Shown piece after piece: positions 39,161 through 48,308 of a DNA stretch of 55,982 nt (position 1 is its first letter; each line of letters begins with the position of its first letter). The position numbers and the translations under genes were made by a program. The notes under the pieces were generated by a model. It saw nothing but the letters and a program-made list of their open reading frames with translations, did not search any database and had not been told where the DNA came from. The stretch is from Streptacidiphilus jeojiense (GTDB taxonomy: Bacteria > Actinomycetota > Actinomycetes > Streptomycetales > Streptomycetaceae), in assembly GCF_000719095.1 (NCBI RefSeq), contig NZ_JOEH01000047.1:1-55982 (forward strand). Direction: 5' to 3'.

Positions 39161-42100
39161 ACGCCGGGTTGATCCGGGCTGTGGCGAAGCCCAGCAGCAC
39201 GGAGTTGCCGCCTCGCCCGGCAGAGAAGGGCGACACCCTGGACACCGCGCGGTGGCGAGGCTGGATCACGGACGTCCAGCGGGACGCGGTTCTGATGGAA
39301 TCCATCGCTGTCGCGTCGCCCCAGCTTCACGGGCGTCTGGTGGAGATCGGAAGCGGGCGTGAAGTCCGGCCCAAGCAGGTTCGTCGAGCTGCGCTCGCGC
39401 TCCACCGGTACGGCCTGCGCCGGGAACACCGAGCAACGCCCTTCGGCCTGTTCGCAGGCGTGGCGGCGCTCGGCCCCGCTGGCGTTGGCACCGAGTTGTG
39501 CTGGCAGGACGATCACCGGCCAAGGGCTCGCGTGGACGCGGCGTGGCTGGACCAGGTGGTCGCCGCGTTGGAGAGTTCGACAGAGCTGTTGGATCGCCTG
39601 TCGCTGGTAGCCGAGCCCTCCCTCTTCGTGCGCGATGACCGGCTGATCCTTCCGTGCCGACCCGGCTCCGAGGTGGCAGGAACCGCGCCGGGAGAGGTGA
39701 GTGTCCGCCACGCCCGTCCCGTGCAACTCGTCACCGAGCTGGCATCCACGCCGGTACCCTTCAACGTCTTGGTGGCGCGGGTGGCACAGCTCTGCGGAGG
39801 CGTCCCTGTCGAGACGGTGCGCAACCTCGTGCAGCAGCTGGTGACCACCGGCTTTCTCCACACCGGGCTACGGGCAGCCGCCACCGACACCGAGCCGCTG
39901 CTCACCCTGGTCCGACAGCTGTCCAAGGTACGAGCGCAGGACACCGACCAGAGTGCCGTCTTCCACGACTTGTACCTCCTGCACTCCCTGCTCCTCCGCC
40001 ACGACCGGGCACCAGCGCACCGCCGCGCCGACCTGCGTCACCAAGCAACTGGCTTGATGATCCGCCACTGCGCGGTTGCCGACCCTCCGCTCAGCGTGGA
40101 CCTGCGCTTGGACTGCACGCTCGCGCTGCCCGGTGTGGTGGTGAGGACGGCCGAGACCGCGGCCGACGTGCTGGCCCGGGTGACCCCCTTCCCGCAGGGC
40201 TCCCGCAGCTGGGTGGACTACCACCTCCGTTTCCTGGAGCGGTATGGCTCCGGTGCCGTGGTCCCGTTGCTGGAACTGACAGCTCCCGACACCGGGATCG
40301 GGCTGCCCGCCGGCTACCGCGGCTCAGCCCTCCCGCGGGCTGCCGCCGGGCTCAGCGATCGGCACCGCCTCCTGCTGTGGCTGGCCCAGTCGGCTGCGTT
40401 GGAGCAGCAGCGCGAGATCGAACTGACGGACGCTCTGCTAAGGGCTCTGGACGGGCGCGTTCCCGGTTCGAGCTACACGGATCTGCCCAGCCTGGATATG
40501 CGCTTCCGCCTGGAGGCCGCCACGGTCGCAGCGCTCGACACCGGTGACTTCCGGCTCGTGGTGAACGGCATAGCGCCCTGCGCCGGAGCCACTGCCGGCC
40601 GGTTCCTGGACCTTCTCCCGGCAACACAGCACGTGCAGTTCGCAAGCGCGCTGGCGAGCGCACCGTCGCTGGTGAAGGGGGCGCGGCGGGTCCAGGTCTC
40701 CAGCCCCCCGTTGAAGGCTCGCACCGGCAATGTCGCTCGCGTCCCACCGGTGCTGACGGACGTGGTTTCTGTGGGCGAGAGTTCGGCACCCGGTGGACTG
40801 CGGCTGAGGGAACTCGGAGTCGCGGGCGATGCGCAACGGCTGTACCTGGTTCACCTGAACAGCGGGCAGGTGATCGAACCGGCGATGCTGAGTGCGGTGG
40901 ATCTGCGCGACCACACGCACCCCCTGGCCCGATTCCTCACCGAGCTGCCGCGTGCCCGGACTGCCGCGTTCGGTCCGTTCGCCTGGGGCGCGGCCGACCA
41001 ACTCCCCTTTGTGCCCCGGGTCCGGCACGGCCGAGCGATCCTGTCTCCGGCTACCTGGCGCATCTCCGCGAGCGAGCTCGCCCCCGCTGCGGCCAGTCCG
41101 GAGGCGTGGCGCGCCAGCCTGAACGGCTGGCGCCACCGCGCCCATGCTCCGGTGCTGGTGGAAGCGGGCAGCGGCGACCGCACCCTGCACCTTGACCTTT
41201 CCGACCCTGCGGAAGCCGATCTGCTGCGCGCCGAGCTCAACCGCAGCGGTCACGTTCCGGTGCGAGAGGCCGCTCCGGCGAAGGCGGCAGGCTGGTTGGA
41301 CGGCCGTGCCCACGAGATCACCCTCGCTCTCGGCTCCACCCAGCCCCCGCTGATCCACCGAGCACGCGTGATCGGGGCCGACAGGCCGACTCGCCGCATG
41401 CCGGGCTCTGGCTCCTGGGCGTTCCTCAAGCTCTACAGCCACCCCGAGCGCTTCGAGGATCTGCTGACCACCCACCTTCCGCGCCTGTGGGGCAGCAACG
41501 ATTCCACGCCAGCCTGGTGGTTCATCCGCTACCGCGACCCCCAGCCGCACCTACGGCTTCGCATCGCCGCCGGCACCCCCCACGGCTTCGCCAACCTGAT
41601 CATCGCGGTTGGCGCTTGGGCGGACGACCTCCAGCAACGCGGCTTGCTCAGCCGCGCCGTCTGGGACACCGACCACCCCGAGACCGGTCGCTACGGAAGC
41701 GGGACCACCCTGGACGCTGCGGAAGCAGTGTTCGCCGCCGACTCCGCAGCCGCTGTGCAGCAGCTGCTCGTCACCGAGACCAACGGCCTGGCTCCGTCGG
41801 CGGTGGTCGGAGCGAGTCTGGTGAACCTCGCCATCGACTTCCTCGGCGATACCGCTGCGGCGATGGCCTGGTTCCGCGACCACGTACGGACAACCGATGC
41901 CCCACACTCCGAGCGGAGTGTCCGTGACCAGGCGCTTCACCTCGCCGATCCCAAGCGCGGCACCGATCACATACGCCACCTTGGAGGCGGTCAGGAACTT
42001 CTCGACGCCTGGACGTCGCGCGCTACCGCGCTGGCCACCTACCGCATGCGACTGGTGGAGTCCGCCACGCTGCGGACGAGCACCGTGCTGCCGTCGCTGC

Positions 42101-42216
42101 TCCACATGCACCACATGCGGACCACCGGCCCCGACGAGCAGGCCGAACACGCGTCGCTCCTGCACGGCCGCGCTGCTGCCCTCTCCTGGATCTCACGGCA
42201 GGACCACCCCTCATGA
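39145..42216 (+). CDS. class I lanthipeptide dehydratase (LanB)
   Basis: 1023 aa, full length for the class. The N-terminal lant_dehydr_N region (ATPFGLFAGVAALGPAG near residue 95, opening YRTLNAGLIRAVAKPSS) activates Ser/Thr of the precursor with glutamate from Glu-tRNA, as known for NisB. The C-terminal SpaB_C elimination region is present (SWAFLKLYSHPERFEDLLTT, then WWFIRYRDPQPHLRLRI near residues 755-810). It precedes LanC with a 4-nt overlap (ATGA). Confidence 0.92.
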   Translation: MYRTLNAGLIRAVAKPSSTELPPRPAEKGDTLDTARWRGWITDVQRDAVLMESIAVASPQLHGRLVEIGSGREVRPKQVRRAALALHRYGLRREHRATPFGLFAGVAALGPAGVGTELCWQDDHRPRARVDAAWLDQVVAALESSTELLDRLSLVAEPSLFVRDDRLILPCRPGSEVAGTAPGEVSVRHARPVQLVTELASTPVPFNVLVARVAQLCGGVPVETVRNLVQQLVTTGFLHTGLRAAATDTEPLLTLVRQLSKVRAQDTDQSAVFHDLYLLHSLLLRHDRAPAHRRADLRHQATGLMIRHCAVADPPLSVDLRLDCTLALPGVVVRTAETAADVLARVTPFPQGSRSWVDYHLRFLERYGSGAVVPLLELTAPDTGIGLPAGYRGSALPRAAAGLSDRHRLLLWLAQSAALEQQREIELTDALLRALDGRVPGSSYTDLPSLDMRFRLEAATVAALDTGDFRLVVNGIAPCAGATAGRFLDLLPATQHVQFASALASAPSLVKGARRVQVSSPPLKARTGNVARVPPVLTDVVSVGESSAPGGLRLRELGVAGDAQRLYLVHLNSGQVIEPAMLSAVDLRDHTHPLARFLTELPRARTAAFGPFAWGAADQLPFVPRVRHGRAILSPATWRISASELAPAAASPEAWRASLNGWRHRAHAPVLVEAGSGDRTLHLDLSDPAEADLLRAELNRSGHVPVREAAPAKAAGWLDGRAHEITLALGSTQPPLIHRARVIGADRPTRRMPGSGSWAFLKLYSHPERFEDLLTTHLPRLWGSNDSTPAWWFIRYRDPQPHLRLRIAAGTPHGFANLIIAVGAWADDLQQRGLLSRAVWDTDHPETGRYGSGTTLDAAEAVFAADSAAAVQQLLVTETNGLAPSAVVGASLVNLAIDFLGDTAAAMAWFRDHVRTTDAPHSERSVRDQALHLADPKRGTDHIRHLGGGQELLDAWTSRATALATYRMRLVESATLRTSTVLPSLLHMHHMRTTGPDEQAEHASLLHGRAAALSWISRQDHPS

Positions 42217-43385
42217 CAACCACTCTCTCCACCACCCCGATCACGCACGCGCAAAATCTGGCCAGCGGCACCATCGGCCGCGCCCTACTCGCCATCGAAC
42301 GCGCCCACCACGACCTGGCTCCCTGGAACACCGCGAACTCGCTGCTGCGCGAGTGCACCACCGCGCTGGTCATCAGCGAGAGCGCCGGTGCCTCCCTGTA
42401 CTTCGGTGCCCCCGCTGTCGGCCTCGCCCTGCACACGGCGAACAACGCAACTGGGCTCTATGAGCGTGCCCTTGAACAGATCGACGCTGAGGTCATAGCC
42501 CTGACCCACCGCCGCCTAGCCCTGGCCCACGCACGCATAGGCCGCGGGGCAGCCCCCCGCCTCAGTGAGTTCGATTTCTTCTACGGCCTGACCGGTCTGG
42601 GGGTCTACCACCTGCAACGAGGCACCGCGCCTGCTGCCCTGCGGGTGGTGCTCACCTATCTCGTCCGTCTCACCGAGGAACTGCCCGACGGCCGCCCCGG
42701 CTGGTGGACCGATCTCGACCCCTCGGGGCGGATCTCCTCGAACTTCCCCCAGGGGCACGGAAACGCGGGAACTGCCCACGGCGTCAGCGGCCCTCTGGCC
42801 CTACTGGCGCTGGCCTACCTGGACGGTACCGTCGTCCCCGGCCACCTCCTCGCCATCTCCCGCATCACCTCCTGGCTCGACTCCATCCGCCGGGGAACTG
42901 ATGCAGCCTGCTGGTGGCCCGAGTGGACCACCACGATTCAAGACGACGGCACCGCGGCCGACCACAGCGTCCCCACCCGCCCCAGCTGGTGCTACGGCGT
43001 TCCCGGGCAGGCCCGCGCCCAACAGCTCGCCGCCCTCGCCCTGGGCGACGCCGACCGCCAGCGCCGAGCCGAGGAGGCCATGTTGCAGGGCCTGCGACGC
43101 ACCGCCCTGCTGAACGAGAGCGGACTTTGCCACGGAATCACGGGTGCGCTACTCCTAGCCAACCGCATGGCCGACGACGCCCCGGCCGGATTCTTCGATC
43201 ACGGCATCGGGCGACTGCTTGACCGGGCTAAGGCTGCTCCTACGGATGAGCACGATGGATTCCTCAACGGTGAGGCCGGTGTCCAACTCGCCCTACTCGC
43301 TGACCGGTACGCCTCGGAACCGTCCGCCGGCTGGGACGCCTTCCTCCTCGCACAGCACACGCCCGCAGAGGACGGTCCTCGATGA
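42213..43385 (+). CDS. lanthipeptide cyclase (LanC)
   Basis: 390 aa. The LanC zinc site is intact: WCYG-x-PG with Cys near residue 259, and LCHG with Cys-His near residues 306-307. The upstream active-site His lies in GHGNAGTAHGVSGPLALLAL near residue 190. It adds Cys thiols to dehydrated residues to close the rings. ATG 42213 overlaps the LanB stop and the next gene overlaps this stop, so the three are translated together. Confidence 0.92.
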   Translation: MTTTLSTTPITHAQNLASGTIGRALLAIERAHHDLAPWNTANSLLRECTTALVISESAGASLYFGAPAVGLALHTANNATGLYERALEQIDAEVIALTHRRLALAHARIGRGAAPRLSEFDFFYGLTGLGVYHLQRGTAPAALRVVLTYLVRLTEELPDGRPGWWTDLDPSGRISSNFPQGHGNAGTAHGVSGPLALLALAYLDGTVVPGHLLAISRITSWLDSIRRGTDAACWWPEWTTTIQDDGTAADHSVPTRPSWCYGVPGQARAQQLAALALGDADRQRRAEEAMLQGLRRTALLNESGLCHGITGALLLANRMADDAPAGFFDHGIGRLLDRAKAAPTDEHDGFLNGEAGVQLALLADRYASEPSAGWDAFLLAQHTPAEDGPR

Positions 43386-44389
43386 GTCACCTGGCGGTCA
43401 GCGAGAACGAGGTGCTGGCCTACATCGCCGCCTCCAACCCACCCCGTCCGATGCCCACCAGCGGAGGCCCGAACCTGCACGATGCCGCCGAGGTCTACCG
43501 AGCGGCTGGGGTCGCCGCGCTTGCCCAGCAACAGCACAGCACCTGGCTCCAGTACCGCCTGCAACCCACAGACTGGAAGGGCGCCGAACAGTACATAGCT
43601 GAACAGCTGGCCCCCTCGCTGGAACAGCTACGCACCGATGGAACGATCAGCAGCTGGTGGTTCCTTCGCAAGTACCCCTACTGGCGACTGCGCGTCCAGG
43701 CCGGCCCCGCTGCCACCCGCCAGCAGGCCAACCGTCAGCTCATCCACCTTCTCGACTTCGCCGTAACCTCCACCGCCCTCCAACGATGGACCGCCGGGCG
43801 CTACGAGCCCGAAGTCGTCGCGTTCGGCGAGGCCGTATTCGACGACGTCCACGCCTTCTTCCACGCCGACAGCAGCGCTGTGCTCACACTGGTCCGCAAC
43901 AGCACAGCCCCGAACATGCCCGGACGACGCGAGCTCTCCCTTGTGCTGTGCAGCGCGATGCTGCGTTCCGCACGCCTCGACCCCCTCGAACGAGCCGACG
44001 TCTGGAACCGGGTCACGCAGCAACGCCCCCTGACGCCAGAGCCCAATCCACATCAACTCGCCAGCACCGCGGCCCGCCTCCAGCGACTTACGCAGCTGGA
44101 CACCACGAACGCACCCGGCAGCCTGTTCGCTGCTGGCCAGCAACTCGATTCCACCGCCCCCTGGGCCGCCGCCTACCGCACCATCGGGCAGCGCCTCGCC
44201 GAAGCCGACGAGAGCGGCGTCCTCGACCGCGGCCTGCGCGCGACCCTGGCCACCCTCGTCCTGCACTCCTGGAACCGTCTCGGCGTGGCCACCCCCGCGC
44301 AGGGCCTCCTCGCCCGCGCTGCCTGCCTGGCCGCCAAGAACGACACCCTCGGCAGCACCCACACCACCGATCGGACCCCCGTCCGATGA
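43382..44389 (+). CDS. SpaB_C/thiopeptide-type bacteriocin biosynthesis protein
   Basis: 335 aa. A stand-alone SpaB_C (thiopep_ocin) domain: STWLQYRLQPTDWKGAEQYI, then SSWWFLRKYPYWRLRVQAGP, the same layout as the C-terminal part of LanB. Because the LanB here already has this domain, a second copy may act on another residue or form a complex. It overlaps both neighbours by 4 nt. Confidence 0.87.
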   Translation: MSHLAVSENEVLAYIAASNPPRPMPTSGGPNLHDAAEVYRAAGVAALAQQQHSTWLQYRLQPTDWKGAEQYIAEQLAPSLEQLRTDGTISSWWFLRKYPYWRLRVQAGPAATRQQANRQLIHLLDFAVTSTALQRWTAGRYEPEVVAFGEAVFDDVHAFFHADSSAVLTLVRNSTAPNMPGRRELSLVLCSAMLRSARLDPLERADVWNRVTQQRPLTPEPNPHQLASTAARLQRLTQLDTTNAPGSLFAAGQQLDSTAPWAAAYRTIGQRLAEADESGVLDRGLRATLATLVLHSWNRLGVATPAQGLLARAACLAAKNDTLGSTHTTDRTPVR

Positions 44390-45306
44390 CTCGCCCCGAC
44401 ACCGACACTGCCGTCCGCATGCGCAATGCCCACCACCGCGCCCGCGTTCTCCTCGGACTCACCCCGGACCGCGGTGTCCCCGTCGCCTGGGGCTGGCGAG
44501 GCCGCACGCTGGGCCAAGCCGTCACCAACGGACCACAGCAGCTCTGGCTCCGCCTGGCGAGCCTCCCGGCCGGCTCCGGCGACCTCTTCTGGTGGGACGG
44601 GGCCACAGCCGCTCGCAGCCTTCCGCTCACCCTGCCCCGGCCGACCCTTCATTCCGTCACCGACTGGTCGGACGGCCGGTGGCAGTACCGCGCCGAGCTC
44701 TACGACCGCACTCCCCCAGCGGCAGCCAGCAGCACCTTCCTCACCGAGGACCCCGACCTTCCCGCACGTTGGTGGGCAGACCTGCGGAGGAGCCTCGACA
44801 CCCTCAGTGAAGTGGAGACAGACCGCGAGGCCGTCCGGCAACATCGGCTCGACCGCTTGATGCCGCTCCTACTCGGCGCTCGCGTCGAAACGCACTCCCC
44901 CATCGCGTGGACCACCTGTCACGGCGACTTCCACTTCGCCAACCTCTGCGGCCCCTCCCTCCTCCTGCTCGACTGGGAGGGCTGGGGACGAGCACCCGCC
45001 GGCTACGACGCCGCCCGTCTCCACATCGCGGCGCTGTTCACGCCGCGGACCGCTCAGCGCGTGCGTACGGAACTGGCTGCCCACCTCGACACGCCCGCCG
45101 GCCGCTTCGCCGAGCTGGTGGTGATCACAGAACTCCTCGAAGCCGTCAGCCAGGGGACGGGGGTCGAACTCGGCAGCGCACTACGCGCACGGGCTCAGCT
45201 ACTCCTCGGCCGCCGATCGGCTCCCTCCCAGGGCTCCGAGCGATCGAGAAGGAGGCAGGCGGGTGCCACGCGAGGTGGTATCCCCGTCTCCAGCTTGGAC
45301 GTCTAG
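44386..45306 (+). CDS. phosphotransferase-like protein of the lanthipeptide cluster
   Basis: 306 aa. APH-family core motifs TTCHGDFHFANLCG near residue 180 and LLLDWEGWGRAPAGYDAARL are intact. ATG 44386 overlaps the preceding stop, tying it to the lanthipeptide operon. It may phosphorylate a small molecule, or be a pseudokinase-like factor in tailoring; the role is unknown. It is the last gene of the operon before the lower-GC patch. Confidence 0.85.
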   Translation: MTRPDTDTAVRMRNAHHRARVLLGLTPDRGVPVAWGWRGRTLGQAVTNGPQQLWLRLASLPAGSGDLFWWDGATAARSLPLTLPRPTLHSVTDWSDGRWQYRAELYDRTPPAAASSTFLTEDPDLPARWWADLRRSLDTLSEVETDREAVRQHRLDRLMPLLLGARVETHSPIAWTTCHGDFHFANLCGPSLLLLDWEGWGRAPAGYDAARLHIAALFTPRTAQRVRTELAAHLDTPAGRFAELVVITELLEAVSQGTGVELGSALRARAQLLLGRRSAPSQGSERSRRRQAGATRGGIPVSSLDV

Positions 45307-45430
45307 GGATTCACTGGCTCGAAGCCGTCCACGCCTTGGCGTGCCTGTCCAAGCAGCAGGCTGCCACCCCTTAGGCTTCAAATTTCGCAAACAGCTGCTG
45401 ACCCCTCCCGGCTGGGATTGTATTTTGGCC

Positions 45431-46149
45431 ATGCAGCTAGCTATGTCGGAGTCACTTGCTGACACTCTCACTTGGGCGGCCTTCATTGTTGCCTTGGGAG
45501 GAATCCCCATTGGCGCCTGGTTTGCCTACAAGGCCGCACGGCCAGATGCCCGCCTCTATTACCGCTTGGACGAAATCTTACATTTGGTCGTAGCTTCAAG
45601 CTATACGGAGAAGCTTCGCACCTCTTGGGGCGACTGCCCAGTCATCGACCCAACCGCCGCCACCTTGGTCATCGAGGTTCGCAGCCGGGCCGATATTCGG
45701 AAGGATGATTTCGTGCAGCATCTCACTTTCGATCTTGGGGCGAAAATCGTCGATCAGCTCTCCTCGGCAGCAGATGAACCGGCCCTGAAAGCCGAATGGT
45801 CTGAATCGACTGTGAGCTTTGAGCCCACCCTCATCCCCGAGACACAAATCTCTCCGTCACCTTCCTACTTGAGGGGGAGCCCAAGATCACCTACCCCCAG
45901 CGAGCTCTGGCTGATGTAAAGGTCATCGCGGGCCACATGCCCCCCAAGGGCCAGCCGCTCAGCTTGGGTTTTGGCCTTGGCGGTATCTTTGTCATGCTAA
46001 TCAGCATGATGCTATTTGGAAGCACCGGCGATATAGTCTTTGCGGCCCCCATCATTGGCGCCATGCTCATCTCTGGCCTTGGCTTCTTTTTCTTCATTTG
46101 CTACAAGAAATACCATGCTGCGCCGCTGCCGCCACTATTTAAGCGATAG
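45431..46149 (+). pseudogene. membrane protein split by a frameshift
   Basis: The first frame (from ATG 45431 or 45443) encodes a transmembrane segment (TWAAFIVALGGIPIGAWFAY) and a cytoplasmic domain up to about 45838. The sense then continues in the -1 frame (DTNLSVTFLLEGEPKITYPQ) to two more membrane segments ending at 46149. The break falls at a CCCC run (about 45835-45838). It is either a lost base or a programmed -1 shift. Codon use and GC content are lower than around it, suggesting recent arrival. Confidence 0.65.
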
Positions 46150-46423
46150 GCGAGCGTCGAATCCCAGCATCCATGTTCCTCATTAGCTCGGCGGCGGCAT
46201 CAAGACTTGAAATCAATTCCTCATCGTCAGCCAAGAACCATACGTCTCGATCCAAGAGCCACCATGCACCGTTATATCGGGCGAAGTCTCGGATGGTCGC
46301 ACTGAGGTACTGTGCTCGACCGTAGAGCAGAGCCTCAGCCATTACCGTGGCCTTCACCTCTTTAATACTGGATGCCTGCCTTCCCCTTGAGGCGGTGGTC
46401 GCGGAAGGTGTGCTGTCGATCAT
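46139..46423 (-). CDS. small protein paralogous to part of the 47484 gene
   Basis: 94 aa from ATG 46423 with AAAGGGGG upstream; GTG 46441 would overlap the previous stop. The part FARYNGAWWLLDRDVWFLAD followed by LISSLDAAAELM parallels YVRHEGAWWLDAGEDTWVLV in the gene ending at 47484. The middle of the gene is lower in GC than its neighbours. Its function is unknown. It converges on the frameshifted gene with an 11-nt overlap. Confidence 0.6.
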   Translation of the reverse strand: MIDSTPSATTASRGRQASSIKEVKATVMAEALLYGRAQYLSATIRDFARYNGAWWLLDRDVWFLADDEELISSLDAAAELMRNMDAGIRRSPIA

Positions 46424-46437
46424 GCTTGCGCCCCCTT

Positions 46438-47481
46438 TCACGGCCGGATCTTGGGCTGGGCTTCGACCGTCGGCTGTGCAGGTGGCGCCTGCACAGCCGT
46501 GGGCATGGGCTGCTCTTGGAGCGTCTGCTCAGCAGCACGCGCCCGGGGGCCTTCGGCTGCCGTGCCCGTGACAGGACCGACCTGCTCCCCCTGCTTCACG
46601 TCGGCGATGACACGGGCGGCATCCACGGCCAGGTCAGCTCGAAGCGTGTCCACGAGCAGGTCACGGCCGATCTCGACGGCTGTGCCGACAACGACCTCTG
46701 TGGCCAGGAGGCTTGCGAGGTAGCCCTCCATCGTGGCGTCGTAGGTGGTTCCGTCGGCGCTGTACTGCCGGCTCAACTCCCAGGCGACCGTCAGCTCGGT
46801 GACCGGCTCGCCCTGATCGGAGACGGTGACGATCGCCTCGTAAACTTCGCGCCGCGGACCGTCCTCGAAGGTGTCGGCCGTCAACCAGACCTCGACCTCT
46901 ACAACCTGCTCTCCGTTCTGCAGCAGGTCCGCCAGGACCTGGTCCTCTCGCCACTGCCGGCTGCCGACGATGGGGGCCGCTGCAACCTCCACCGCTACAG
47001 CACCGGCTGCGGACGCGCGCACCTCGGCGTCGGCGGGTGCGAGCCGAGCAACGGCCTTCGCCAGCCGGTCCAGGTGGTCCAGGTGGTCATCGACTCCACG
47101 CACCGGCCCCGCACTGGCGGCTATCCGCTCGGCCTGCGCAGCCAGCTGCCGGCGGACGAATGCCTCCTGCACCATCCGGGCGTACACCCCGAGGTCGGCT
47201 GCGTCAGGGCCGGTCGCAGCCAGGTCCCGCAGGTAGGCGGCATCGACTCCGGGCAGGTTGAGCCGTTCCGCGAGCCGGGAGGAGAAGTCGGCTTCTCGGC
47301 CGGCGCCAGTCTGCGTGACCTGTTCGGCGAGGCCGTTGACGATGGCGGCGTAGGTGGGGTTGGTGAAGCGGTCCGGAGTAAGGACGCGACGGTAGCCCTC
47401 GAACCATGTGGGGTCTCGAAGGAGGGCGACGACGAGAGCCTGCTCAGCCCGCTCGCTCAGGGAAGGGGTGGGGTGGGTCAT
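46438..47481 (-). CDS. DnaB N-terminal-domain-like protein, no ATPase domain
   Basis: 347 aa. Two segments look like DnaB helicase N-terminal domains: SERAEQALVVALLRDPTWFE with DRFTNPTYAAIVNGLAEQ, and EDQVLADLLQNGE with TFEDGPRREVYEAIVTV. No RecA-type Walker motifs follow, so it is not a helicase. It may bind host DnaB or primase, or act as a replication adaptor. ATG 47481 has AAGGAA upstream. It is in line with the conjugation genes. Confidence 0.72.
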   Translation of the reverse strand: MTHPTPSLSERAEQALVVALLRDPTWFEGYRRVLTPDRFTNPTYAAIVNGLAEQVTQTGAGREADFSSRLAERLNLPGVDAAYLRDLAATGPDAADLGVYARMVQEAFVRRQLAAQAERIAASAGPVRGVDDHLDHLDRLAKAVARLAPADAEVRASAAGAVAVEVAAAPIVGSRQWREDQVLADLLQNGEQVVEVEVWLTADTFEDGPRREVYEAIVTVSDQGEPVTELTVAWELSRQYSADGTTYDATMEGYLASLLATEVVVGTAVEIGRDLLVDTLRADLAVDAARVIADVKQGEQVGPVTGTAAEGPRARAAEQTLQEQPMPTAVQAPPAQPTVEAQPKIRP

Positions 47482-47483
47482 CG

Positions 47484-48308
47484 TCAGTTCCTTGCGTCAC
47501 GATCATGGTCTGCTCGGGCGTCCCCGAAAAGCCCCTTGGCTGCCCTGCGGCGTTGCGTTGCTGCGGTCGCTGCCTCCATTGCCGCTGCGGAAGCGTCCAG
47601 CTTCTCCGCGAAGGCGGCGTCCGTCACCAGAACCCAGGTGTCCTCTCCCGCGTCCAGCCACCAGGCCCCTTCGTGCCGGACGTACTCGGGGATGGCGGGG
47701 CTGAGCACGCTGGCCGCCCCGGAGGCGAGTGCTGCTCGCATTGCTTCGGCGGCCATCGTGCCGGGTGCCCCTGCCAGTGCGGCGTTCTCGGTGGGCAGCA
47801 TCTCCTTCGGGATGCCGAGAGTCGGGTCGGCTTCGTTCCACCTCTTCTGGAGGTCCTGGTCGTCCGCTGCCTTGGCGTACTCCTTGCGGTGGCCGGTGCG
47901 GCAGTTGGATGCGTAGTAGCTAGCGGCGTTGGCCGTGACCACCCGCAGTTCGGTGTGCCAGTACCTCGCTGCCTGCCCGGCGGGCAGCTCGGAGCCGTAT
48001 ATCTCAAAGCGCCACACCATGAGCGCCCACAGCTCCTCGATCATGCCGGGGTGTTCCGCCCAGCAATCGGGGAGGCGGGACTCGACGGAGAGCTCGTAGC
48101 GGTCGTAGAGCCAGGTCACCCAGTTGCACAGCTTTGCCCAGTTGGCAGCCCGCTCGCTGGGGCTCATGTCGTGCCACTCGACCAGGCCGCCGGCTGCGAT
48201 CTTGCCTCGACCGGCCGACAACTGGGTGCGGGTGCGGGGCAGCTTGGGGCGGCGGACTCGGGGGTGTCCCTTGATCCGGCCGATGGGCTGGTAGTCGGTA
48301 TCGGTCAT
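47484..48308 (-). CDS. hypothetical protein of the conjugation module
   Basis: 274 aa. The Trp-rich N-terminal half (LCNWVTWLYDRYELSVESRL, then MIEELWALMVWRFEIYGSEL) and the C-terminal part YVRHEGAWWLDAGEDTWVLV are distinctive, but no family name is given. ATG 48308 overlaps the VirD4 stop (ATGA). Position suggests an accessory of the transfer apparatus. Confidence 0.72.
   Translation of the reverse strand: MTDTDYQPIGRIKGHPRVRRPKLPRTRTQLSAGRGKIAAGGLVEWHDMSPSERAANWAKLCNWVTWLYDRYELSVESRLPDCWAEHPGMIEELWALMVWRFEIYGSELPAGQAARYWHTELRVVTANAASYYASNCRTGHRKEYAKAADDQDLQKRWNEADPTLGIPKEMLPTENAALAGAPGTMAAEAMRAALASGAASVLSPAIPEYVRHEGAWWLDAGEDTWVLVTDAAFAEKLDASAAAMEAATAATQRRRAAKGLFGDARADHDRDARN

Noticed and set aside
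43628..44362. Minus-strand frame of 244 codons opposite the SpaB_C gene
   Set aside because: Shadow frame; the plus strand has family motifs and 4-nt overlaps with both neighbours.
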